Shown: positions 1 to 5,753 of the stretch, piece after piece
How the letters are laid out: the number at the start of each line of letters is the position of its first letter
Numbering within the stretch: the first letter of the stretch is position 1
From: Lachnospiraceae bacterium
Lineage (GTDB): Bacteria; Bacillota; Clostridia; Lachnospirales; Lachnospiraceae
Assembly (NCBI GenBank): GCA_003520105.1
Contig: DOVL01000097.1
Span: forward strand, 1-9,111
DNA length: 9,111 bases
Direction of reading: 5' to 3'
The notes under the pieces: model-generated
Told to the model about the DNA's origin: nothing
What the model saw: only the letters and a program-made list of their open reading frames with translations
Databases searched by the model: none
Translations under genes and position numbers: made by a program

Positions 1-32
1 ATATAAAAACGAAAGGCAGCACATATAGTGCA

Positions 33-38
33 GGGAGG
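33..38 (+). promoter_or_regulatory. Shine-Dalgarno of frr
   Basis: A GGGAGG motif lies 7 bases before the ATG at 46. It decides the start: an in-frame GTG at 28 would add six residues (MQGGKT), but those codons contain the ribosome binding site itself and are not part of the family's conserved N-terminus. A small inverted repeat (GCAC at 19-22, GTGC at 28-31, 5-base loop) sits just upstream. The remaining bases 1-45 show no clear promoter. Confidence 0.8.
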
Positions 39-45
39 AAAAACA

Positions 46-588
46 ATGACAGTATATGAAGAAAAAATGACCAAAGCAATCGATAGTCTCGCATCTGAAT
101 ATTCATCAATCAGAGCAGGAAGAGCAAATCCACACCTTCTTGACAAGATCAAGATCGATTATTACGGGACACCTACAGCACTTCAGCAGGTAGGTAACAT
201 CTCGGTTCCTGAAGCAAGAACACTTGCCATTACACCATGGGAGAACAAGCTTATCAAGGATATCGAGAAGGCTATCCTTGCATCTGATCTTGGCATTACA
301 CCAAGCAACGATGGAAAGAGCGTATTTCTCAGATTCCCTGAGCTTACTGAGGACAGAAGAAAAGAACTCAGCAAGGATATCAAGAAGAAGGGCGATGATG
401 CTAAGGTTGCTATAAGAAATATCCGTCGTGATGCAAATGAAACAGTTAAGAAGCAGCAGAAAGCCGGAGAAATCTCAGAGGATCAGCAGAAGGACGAAGA
501 GGATAAGATCCAGAAGGCAACAGATAAATATATTGCTGATATTGACAAGATGATCGAAGAGAAGACCAAGGAGATCATGACAGTATAA
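46..588 (+). CDS. frr: Ribosome recycling factor (RRF)
   Basis: RRF acts in the cytoplasm with EF-G to split the post-termination ribosome so that subunits can be reused. The 180-residue product is close to the usual length of about 185. Family blocks seen in order are SIRAGRANPHLLDKI near residues 21-35, YYGTPTALQQVGNISVPEART near 39-59, the PW motif near 65-66, DIEKAILASDLGITPSNDG near 72-90, LTEDRRKEL, and the signature KVAIRNIRRDAN near 119-130. These cover domain II and the flanking three-helix bundle. The C-terminal half is highly charged and helical, ending in EKTKEIMTV as is typical. The ATG at 46 is chosen because it sits 7 bases after GGGAGG. uppS begins 19 bases downstream, so the two are probably co-transcribed. 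pyrH is the usual upstream neighbour but is outside the window. Confidence 0.97.
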   Translation: MTVYEEKMTKAIDSLASEYSSIRAGRANPHLLDKIKIDYYGTPTALQQVGNISVPEARTLAITPWENKLIKDIEKAILASDLGITPSNDGKSVFLRFPELTEDRRKELSKDIKKKGDDAKVAIRNIRRDANETVKKQQKAGEISEDQQKDEEDKIQKATDKYIADIDKMIEEKTKEIMTV

Positions 589-607
589 TTACGGAGAAAG
601 ACTGTTT

Positions 608-1336
608 ATGGAAGCAATTATAGATGGTGAAAAACTAAATGTTCCGACCCATATCGCCGTTATCATGGATGGTAACGGCAGATGGGCCAAGAAGAGACAT
701 ATGCCGAGAACCTTCGGTCACAAGGCAGGTGCGGATGCTCTTGAACAGGCCTGCGAGGACGCTGATCATCTCGGAATCAAATATCTGACGGTCTATGCTT
801 TCTCAACGGAGAACTGGAAGAGATCGGTTGAAGAGGTTACGGGAATAATGAATCTCTTCAGGCGTTACCTTGAGAGCTCCGTGGAGAAGTCAAACAGAAA
901 TAATATGCGTGTCAGGGTGATAGGCGAAAGGAGTAAGCTTGCTCCCGATATCATCAAGGCTATCAATAATCTTGAAGAGGCTACGAAAAATAATACAGGT
1001 CTTCAGTTCACGGTTGCAATCAATTATGGCGGTCGTGATGAGATAACGCGCGCAATGAAGAGAATGGCTGAGGATGCGAAAGCCGGTAAGATAACTACGA
1101 ATGAAATAACAGAGGATATGATAAGCAGTTATCTGGATACATCAGAGCTGCCTGATCCGGACCTTCTTATCCGTACCAGCGGAGAGGAAAGGACTTCAAA
1201 CTTCCTTCCGTGGCAGCTTGCATATTCGGAATTCTACTTCACGGATACCTTATGGCCTGATTTCAACAGGCAGACCTTTATTGAGGCGATAAGGCATTAT
1301 ACAAAAAGAGACAGAAGATACGGCGGTGTAAAATAA
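608..1336 (+). CDS. uppS: Undecaprenyl diphosphate synthase (cis-isoprenyl transferase)
   Basis: This cytosolic/membrane-associated enzyme condenses isopentenyl diphosphate onto farnesyl diphosphate with cis geometry to make C55 undecaprenyl diphosphate, precursor of the lipid carrier for peptidoglycan and other wall polymers. The 242-residue length is normal. Visible family motifs are HIAVIMDGNGRWAKKR at residues 15-30, with the catalytic Asp at 21; the YAFSTENWKR block near 63-72; VIGE; the AINYGGRDEI block; and DPDLLIRTSGEERTSNFLPWQ, with diphosphate-binding Arg189 and Arg195. The C-terminal SEFYFTDTLWPDF block is also present. GGAGA at 593-597 lies 10 bases before the ATG. The stop TAA shares its last base with the cdsA ATG, indicating translational coupling. 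Nothing in the sequence looks damaged or foreign. Confidence 0.97.
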   Translation: MEAIIDGEKLNVPTHIAVIMDGNGRWAKKRHMPRTFGHKAGADALEQACEDADHLGIKYLTVYAFSTENWKRSVEEVTGIMNLFRRYLESSVEKSNRNNMRVRVIGERSKLAPDIIKAINNLEEATKNNTGLQFTVAINYGGRDEITRAMKRMAEDAKAGKITTNEITEDMISSYLDTSELPDPDLLIRTSGEERTSNFLPWQLAYSEFYFTDTLWPDFNRQTFIEAIRHYTKRDRRYGGVK

Positions 1337-2136
1337 TGTTTAAGACGAGATTAATCAGCGGAATAATACTTGTGATCCTGGCAATCGGAACACTGTACCT
1401 CGGAGGTCCGGTAACCTGTGCGGTTACGCTTCTTATATCGCTCATAGGCGTATTTGAACTTATGAGAGTTTACAAGATCGAGAAGAAGCTTCCGGCGATC
1501 GTGGCATATCTGGGAACGGTAGGATACTATGCTCTGGTATATTTCGAGAAGGGTGAGTTCATCATCCCTGCATTTATAGGATATCTTCTCGTACTGCTTG
1601 CGGTATATGTTATCACATATCCGACCTTTAAAGATCACGAGATAATGGCTGCTTTTACAGCCTTCTTTTATGTCAGTGTAATGCTTTCGTATGTATACCT
1701 TCTGAGAGAGGTTAAGCACGGTGGCTACATGGTCATCCTTATCTTCGTATGCTCATGGGGTAATGATACTCTTGCATATTGTACCGGAGTTCTTATCGGA
1801 AAGCATAAAATGTCACCGAAGCTCAGCCCTAAGAAGAGCGTTGAAGGACTTATCGGAGGTATCCTGGGTGCAGGCATACTGGGTGCCATATTTGGAATTA
1901 TTTACAGCAATTACGTAAAAGAAACAACAAATGCATGGCTGATATTCGGAATCATCGGTGCGGTTGGTGCGATACCGGCTGTTATCGGAGATCTGGCTGC
2001 ATCGGCTATTAAGAGAAATAATGATATCAAGGATTACGGAAAGCTTATTCCGGGTCACGGCGGAATACTGGATCGTTTCGACAGTATGATATTTACAGCG
2101 CCGATTATTTATTATTTGGTTAAATACTTTGTATAA
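1336..2136 (+). CDS. cdsA: Phosphatidate cytidylyltransferase (CDP-diacylglycerol synthase)
   Basis: CdsA is an integral membrane enzyme that converts phosphatidic acid and CTP to CDP-diacylglycerol, the precursor of phosphatidylglycerol and cardiolipin. The 266-residue protein is strongly hydrophobic, with about eight likely membrane segments (approximately residues 5-22, 27-45, 52-70, 75-96, 103-124, 131-155, 170-192 and 200-222). The decisive evidence is the complete family signature at residues 223-249: S-x-x-KR, then KD, then PGHGGILDRFD, which holds the metal-binding and catalytic acidic residues. Length fits the family. No strong Shine-Dalgarno precedes the start. Its ATG overlaps the uppS stop by one base (TAATG), so translation probably depends on ribosomes finishing uppS. 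It is followed by a structured 127-base gap before dxr. Confidence 0.96.
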   Translation: MFKTRLISGIILVILAIGTLYLGGPVTCAVTLLISLIGVFELMRVYKIEKKLPAIVAYLGTVGYYALVYFEKGEFIIPAFIGYLLVLLAVYVITYPTFKDHEIMAAFTAFFYVSVMLSYVYLLREVKHGGYMVILIFVCSWGNDTLAYCTGVLIGKHKMSPKLSPKKSVEGLIGGILGAGILGAIFGIIYSNYVKETTNAWLIFGIIGAVGAIPAVIGDLAASAIKRNNDIKDYGKLIPGHGGILDRFDSMIFTAPIIYYLVKYFV

Positions 2137-2139
2137 CGA

Positions 2140-2223
2140 GCGGCGAAGCAATCAATTACCATGCATAAGCTCCGCAGGAGCGACATACGGCGTAGCCGGA
2201 TGGCATGGGAATTGTGCAGCTGC
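2140..2223. repeat. Branched palindromic foldback element between cdsA and dxr
   Basis: The 84 bases can fold into a three-way, cloverleaf-like structure. The closing stem pairs GCGGC (2140-2144) with GCTGC (2219-2223), including one G-U pair, then GCA (2148-2150) with TGC (2215-2217), then CAATTACCATGC (2153-2164) with GCATGGGAATTG (2203-2214), with 11 of 12 positions paired. Inside are two hairpins with three-base loops: GCTCC/GGAGC (2169-2173 with 2177-2181) and CGGC/GCCG (2188-2191 with 2195-2198). It starts only three bases after the cdsA stop and lacks a T-run, so it does not look like an intrinsic terminator. It may be a REP- or MITE-like dispersed repeat or a structured mRNA element. 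Only the pairing is seen; repetition elsewhere cannot be judged from one copy. Confidence 0.6.
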
Positions 2224-2253
2224 GAGTGTTAGTATCGCGGATATGTAAATTTT

Positions 2254-2258
2254 GGAGA
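2254..2258 (+). promoter_or_regulatory. Shine-Dalgarno of dxr
   Basis: GGAGA lies 5 bases before the ATG at 2264. It decides the start: an in-frame TTG at 2252 overlaps this motif and would add only MEIE, outside the conserved N-terminus that begins KKIAIIGSTGSIG. Confidence 0.75.
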
Positions 2259-2263
2259 TTGAA

Positions 2264-3442
2264 ATGAAGAAGATAGCAATCATTGGGTCGACAGGTTCGA
2301 TCGGAACCCAGACTCTTGATATAGTAAGAGCAAATAAGGATATCGAGGTTGTTGCTCTTTCCTGCGGAAAAAAAATAGATCTCTTCGAGAAGCAGATCAG
2401 AGAGTTTAAGCCGAAATTTGCTTCGATTGAAAATGAAGAGCTTGCCAAGGATCTGAAGGAGAGGCTTTCTGATATTTCCGGAGTGGAGATAGCATTCGGT
2501 AAGGAAGGTCTTGTCCGGGTTGCAACGGCTCCGGATGCCGAAATAGTTGTGACTGCTATAGTCGGAATGATAGGTGTCGAGCCTACAATAGCGGCAATCG
2601 AAGCAGGAAAGGATATTGCACTTGCCAACAAGGAGACTCTTGTTACGGCGGGTCATATCATCATGCCTCTCGCCAAGGAAAAAGGGGTAAGGATACTTCC
2701 TGTTGATTCCGAGCATTCGGCAATCTTCCAGTGCATAAGCCAGAGTAAAAAGGGTGACGGAAGTCCGAATCAGATATCAAGACTTCTGATAACCGCATCG
2801 GGTGGCCCTTTCAGAGGACGCACGAGAGACGAACTGCGAAATGTATCTGTTGAGGATGCTCTGAAACATCCGAACTGGAGCATGGGCAGCAAGATAACGA
2901 TCGACAGTGCAACACTTGTAAATAAGGGACTTGAAGTTATTGAGGCCAGACATCTATTTAACGTTCTCCCTGAGAATATAGAGGTTGTTGTACAGCCTCA
3001 GAGCATAATTCATTCCATGGTGGAGTTCGAGGACGGAGCGGTTATGGCTCAGCTGGGAACACCGGATATGAAGCTTCCGATACAGTATGCACTGTATTTT
3101 CCTGACAGAAGATATCTGGCAGGAGACCGACTTGATTTCACGAAGATGAAGGAAATAGTGATAGATACTCCTGACAGGGAGACCTTCAAAGGACTTGACT
3201 TTGCTTACAGATCTCTTAATGAAGGCGGAGTTATGTCAACTATATTTAATGCCGCAAATGAATATGCGGTTGCGGCATTTCTTGCAAGAAAGATTAAATT
3301 CCTGGATATTTATGATATTATCGAATATTCCATGGATAACGTTAAAAATATAACCGATCCGACTGTTAAGGATATACTTGATAAGCAGAAGGAAACAAAA
3401 GAAGTGATAAGAGGAAGATTCGGAATATGGGCGGAGTGTTAA
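2264..3442 (+). CDS. dxr: 1-deoxy-D-xylulose 5-phosphate reductoisomerase
   Basis: Dxr (IspC) catalyses the NADPH-dependent rearrangement and reduction of deoxyxylulose 5-phosphate to 2-C-methyl-D-erythritol 4-phosphate, the committed step of the MEP isoprenoid pathway. The 392-residue product has the usual length. It opens with the nucleotide-binding loop GSTGSIG at residues 8-14. The ALANKETLV block and PVDSEHSA follow, giving metal ligands Asp148 and Glu150. Next come LLITASGGPFR, the substrate-binding block HPNWSMGSKITIDSATLVNKGLEVIEA with the third acidic ligand Glu224, and QSIIHSMVEF. The C-terminal domain carries NEGGVMSTIFNAANEYAVAAFL. All catalytic motifs appear intact, so the enzyme should be active and of the fosmidomycin-target type. 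Its last 16 bases overlap the rseP start in another frame, which suggests coupled translation. ispG, another MEP gene, lies one gene downstream. Confidence 0.97.
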   Translation: MKKIAIIGSTGSIGTQTLDIVRANKDIEVVALSCGKKIDLFEKQIREFKPKFASIENEELAKDLKERLSDISGVEIAFGKEGLVRVATAPDAEIVVTAIVGMIGVEPTIAAIEAGKDIALANKETLVTAGHIIMPLAKEKGVRILPVDSEHSAIFQCISQSKKGDGSPNQISRLLITASGGPFRGRTRDELRNVSVEDALKHPNWSMGSKITIDSATLVNKGLEVIEARHLFNVLPENIEVVVQPQSIIHSMVEFEDGAVMAQLGTPDMKLPIQYALYFPDRRYLAGDRLDFTKMKEIVIDTPDRETFKGLDFAYRSLNEGGVMSTIFNAANEYAVAAFLARKIKFLDIYDIIEYSMDNVKNITDPTVKDILDKQKETKEVIRGRFGIWAEC

Positions 3443-4476
3443 AGATAATTGCAATAATCCTTGTTTTCGGCATAGTGGTTTTCATTCATGAGCTGGGACA
3501 TTTTCTTGCGGCAAGGATGAATAAGGTCAAGGTGCTTGAATTTGCAATCGGTATGGGACCTGCTATAGCAAAATGGGGCAAGGGTGAAACAAAATACTCC
3601 CTCAGGGCTCTTCCGCTCGGAGGCTATTGTATGATGGAAGGCGAGGATGAGGACAGTGAGGATCCGCGGGCCTTTAGCAATAAATCGTGCCTGGCAAGGC
3701 TTTCTATTCTGTTTGCCGGACCTTTCTTTAACTTTATTCTTGCTTTTGTATTTGGCGTGATCATCTGTCATTTCTGTCTGATCGATCCGGCCAAGATTTA
3801 TTCGGTTATTCCGGGAAGTGCTGCCGAAGAAGCAGGACTTCAGGATGGCGATGTTATTACACATCTTGACGGAAGCAGAATATATAATTTCCGTGAACTG
3901 AGTTACCATATCATTTCGCATAAAAAAGGCGCATCGGTTAAGGTGACTTATGAGAGAGATGGTAAGGAATACGAGACGATTGTTAAGCCAAAATATGATG
4001 AGGAAGAGGACAGATATCTCTTCGGAGTATACGGTGATTACAGGTCTGCGAAGAATTTCTGGGAGGAGCTAAAGTTTGGACTTCTGGAAGGCAGGCTGCA
4101 GATCAAGGCTACCATACTCTCGCTCAAGATGCTTATTTCCGGTAATGTCTCGACAAAGGATATGATGGGACCTGTCGGAATAGGTAATTACATGAGTGAG
4201 GTTATCGATGAGGCTGAAGAGCAGGGCGGCTTCGGAGACGTTGTTCTGAATGTTTTGAACTTCTGTATTCTTATCAGTGCAAACCTGGGAGTGATGAATC
4301 TGCTTCCGATACCGGCACTTGACGGCGGAAGGATACTTTTTGTTCTGATCGAGATGGTTTCAGGCAAGAAGATACCAAAGGATAAGGAAGCACTTGTAAA
4401 TGCAATCGGATTCGTGCTTCTGATGATTCTTGTTGTTTTTGTATTCTTCAATGATATAAAGAACGTATTCTTCTAA
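3427..4476 (+). CDS. rseP: RIP (site-2) intramembrane metalloprotease, RseP/RasP family
   Basis: This zinc protease cleaves substrates within the membrane; relatives (E. coli RseP, B. subtilis RasP) cut anti-sigma factors, leftover signal peptides and cell-division proteins. The 349-residue protein has the family layout. The first membrane segment carries the zinc-binding HELGH at residues 21-25. A second segment lies near 92-117. One PDZ domain follows near 124-185, starting at IYSVIPGSAAEEAGLQDGDVI. The third membrane region holds SANLGVMNLLPIPALDGG, whose Asp299 is the third zinc ligand, and a final segment lies near 325-345. The ATG at 3427 lies inside dxr, with GAGGA at 3411-3415 about 11 bases upstream. 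The actual substrates cannot be deduced from this window. A long hairpin begins five bases after the stop. Symbol follows the E. coli name; rasP is the Bacillus name. Confidence 0.94.
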   Translation: MGGVLKIIAIILVFGIVVFIHELGHFLAARMNKVKVLEFAIGMGPAIAKWGKGETKYSLRALPLGGYCMMEGEDEDSEDPRAFSNKSCLARLSILFAGPFFNFILAFVFGVIICHFCLIDPAKIYSVIPGSAAEEAGLQDGDVITHLDGSRIYNFRELSYHIISHKKGASVKVTYERDGKEYETIVKPKYDEEEDRYLFGVYGDYRSAKNFWEELKFGLLEGRLQIKATILSLKMLISGNVSTKDMMGPVGIGNYMSEVIDEAEEQGGFGDVVLNVLNFCILISANLGVMNLLPIPALDGGRILFVLIEMVSGKKIPKDKEALVNAIGFVLLMILVVFVFFNDIKNVFF

Positions 4477-4481
4477 GACTT

Positions 4482-4536
4482 CGAATATATACCTCCTCGG
4501 TTGTAGGTGAAATACGCCCTCGGAGGCATATATTCG
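4482..4536. repeat. Long hairpin between rseP and ispG
   Basis: An inverted repeat pairs CGAATATAT (4482-4490) with ATATATTCG (4528-4536), then, after one A-C mismatch, CCTCC (4492-4496) with GGAGG (4522-4526). Weaker pairing can continue inward (GG 4499-4500 with CC 4518-4519; TGTA 4502-4505 with TACG 4513-4516) to a 7-base loop. It starts five bases after the rseP stop. No T-run follows on the + strand, so a classic intrinsic terminator is not supported. It could be an RNA processing or stability hairpin, an attenuator in the ispG leader, or a dispersed palindromic repeat. The remaining gap (4537-4601) is A/T-rich and shows no convincing promoter. Confidence 0.6.
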
Positions 4537-4601
4537 TACGTCAGATGAAATACATCATAATCATTAAAGAATAAAAAAGGGATAGACCTTGGAGAGTAAA
4601 T

Positions 4602-5660
4602 ATGGCGTATAGGGATGAGACAAAAAAAATAAATATCGGTGGGGTGACGATCGGCGGCGGAAGTCCGGTTGCTATTCAGTCTATGACCAATACACCGACT
4701 GCTGATGTTGAGAAAACCGTGGAGCAGATACTCAGGCTGGAGAAAGCAGGCTGTGAGATCATCAGATGTACTGCCAATACGGTTGAGGCAGCGGATGCTT
4801 TTGATAAGATCAAGGAGAGGATTCATATTCCTCTTGTTGCTGATATTCATTTTGATCACAGGCTTGCAATCCGTGCAATGGAGCATGGCGCTGACAAGAT
4901 CAGGATCAATCCGGGTAACATTGGCGGAAAGGATAACCTTGTAAGGGTTGTTGAAGAAGCCAAGAAGAGGAGTATCCCTATCCGCGTAGGAGTTAATTCG
5001 GGCTCCCTCGAGAAAAATCTGATTGAAAAATACGGCGGCGTGACTGCCGAGGGAATAGTTGAAAGTGCGATGGATAAGGTAAGGATGATCGAGGAGTGCG
5101 ATTACGATAATATCGTGATCAGCATCAAATCCTCTGATGTTCTTATGTCTGTAAAGACGCACAGGCTGATAAGCGAGATGACTAAATATCCGCTACATGT
5201 CGGTATTACCGAATCGGGTACTGTTTATTCGGGAAATATCAAATCATCGGTCGGGCTTGGAATAATACTTTCTGAAGGAATAGGAGATACTGTCAGGGTA
5301 TCTCTTACAGGTGATCCTGTTCAGGAGGTCAGAACAGCAAAACTGATACTTAAGACACTGGGACTTCGTAAGGGCGGACCTTCACTTGTGTCATGTCCAA
5401 CCTGCGGAAGAACTGAGATACCGCTTATTGAACTGGCTGAGTCTGTTGAAAATATGATGGGTGATTATGAACACCTTGATATTAAGATAGCGGTAATGGG
5501 CTGTGTTGTGAACGGCCCGGGAGAAGCGCGTGAGGCCGATATCGGAATCGCCGGCGGCAGGAACGAAGGGCTTCTCATCAAAAAAGGAGAAATAATCAAG
5601 AAGGTTCCTGCTGACGGACTGCTTGCAGCATTGAAGGAGGAGCTTGATAACTGGAATTAG
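4602..5660 (+). CDS. ispG: (E)-4-hydroxy-3-methylbut-2-enyl diphosphate synthase (HMBPP synthase)
   Basis: IspG (GcpE) is a cytoplasmic [4Fe-4S] enzyme that reductively opens methylerythritol cyclodiphosphate to HMBPP, the penultimate MEP-pathway step. The 352-residue protein is the short two-domain bacterial form, without the plant-type insert. The N-terminal TIM-barrel part shows GGGSPVAIQSMTNT, the ADIHFDHRLAI block, KIRINPGNIGG, PIRVGVNSGSLEK, HVGITESG and the GIGDTVRVSLTGDP block. The C-terminal cluster domain supplies the three iron-sulfur ligands: Cys265 and Cys268 in SCPTCGR and Cys301 in GCVVNGPGEA, with catalytic Glu308. All are intact. GGAGAG at 4591-4596 is 5 bases before the ATG. 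The gene follows a structured 125-base gap, so it may have some expression control separate from rseP. Electron donor genes are not in view. Confidence 0.97.
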   Translation: MAYRDETKKINIGGVTIGGGSPVAIQSMTNTPTADVEKTVEQILRLEKAGCEIIRCTANTVEAADAFDKIKERIHIPLVADIHFDHRLAIRAMEHGADKIRINPGNIGGKDNLVRVVEEAKKRSIPIRVGVNSGSLEKNLIEKYGGVTAEGIVESAMDKVRMIEECDYDNIVISIKSSDVLMSVKTHRLISEMTKYPLHVGITESGTVYSGNIKSSVGLGIILSEGIGDTVRVSLTGDPVQEVRTAKLILKTLGLRKGGPSLVSCPTCGRTEIPLIELAESVENMMGDYEHLDIKIAVMGCVVNGPGEAREADIGIAGGRNEGLLIKKGEIIKKVPADGLLAALKEELDNWN

Positions 5661-5739
5661 TAACAGAGGAATCAGAACAATAGTAATGATGATTGGGACT
5701 GATCCGGCTGTTTGTTGTGATTGACTGGGTAATAATATT

Positions 5740-5745
5740 GGAGAG
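5740..5745 (+). promoter_or_regulatory. Shine-Dalgarno that sets the TTG start of polC
   Basis: GGAGAG lies 8 bases before the TTG at 5754. An in-frame TAA at 5733-5735 closes the frame upstream. The only other candidate in between, GTG at 5745, overlaps the motif, and the first in-frame ATG is at 5910, 52 codons inside, so TTG is the best start. The gap 5661-5753 after ispG shows no clear terminator or promoter. Confidence 0.75.
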
Positions 5746-5753
5746 TGGTTTAT

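Noticed and set aside
19..31. GCAC/GTGC hairpin with ATATA loop just before the frr Shine-Dalgarno, possible translation control
   Set aside because: Only four base pairs and it leaves the GGGAGG free; expected often by chance.
2152..2716. Minus-strand open frames of 159 and 186 codons over the dxr start and upstream gap
   Set aside because: They lie antisense to a clear dxr gene, have low-complexity composition and no recognisable motif; they are frame shadows.
4533..4561. TTCGTA and CATAAT as a promoter for ispG
   Set aside because: The upstream hexamer is a poor match and overlaps the hairpin arm; in an A/T-rich gap this is not convincing.
4473..5162. Minus-strand 229-codon open frame antisense to ispG
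   Set aside because: It covers conserved ispG coding sequence and has no recognisable domain; a shadow of biased codon use.
5686..5724. Possible 12-codon leader peptide (MMIGTDPAVCCD) between ispG and polC
   Set aside because: No well spaced ribosome binding site, no attenuator fold nearby, and too short to distinguish from chance.
5712..5738. TTGTTG and TAATAT as a promoter for polC
   Set aside because: Spacing is only 15 bases, matches are weak, and the start of transcription would fall on the polC Shine-Dalgarno.
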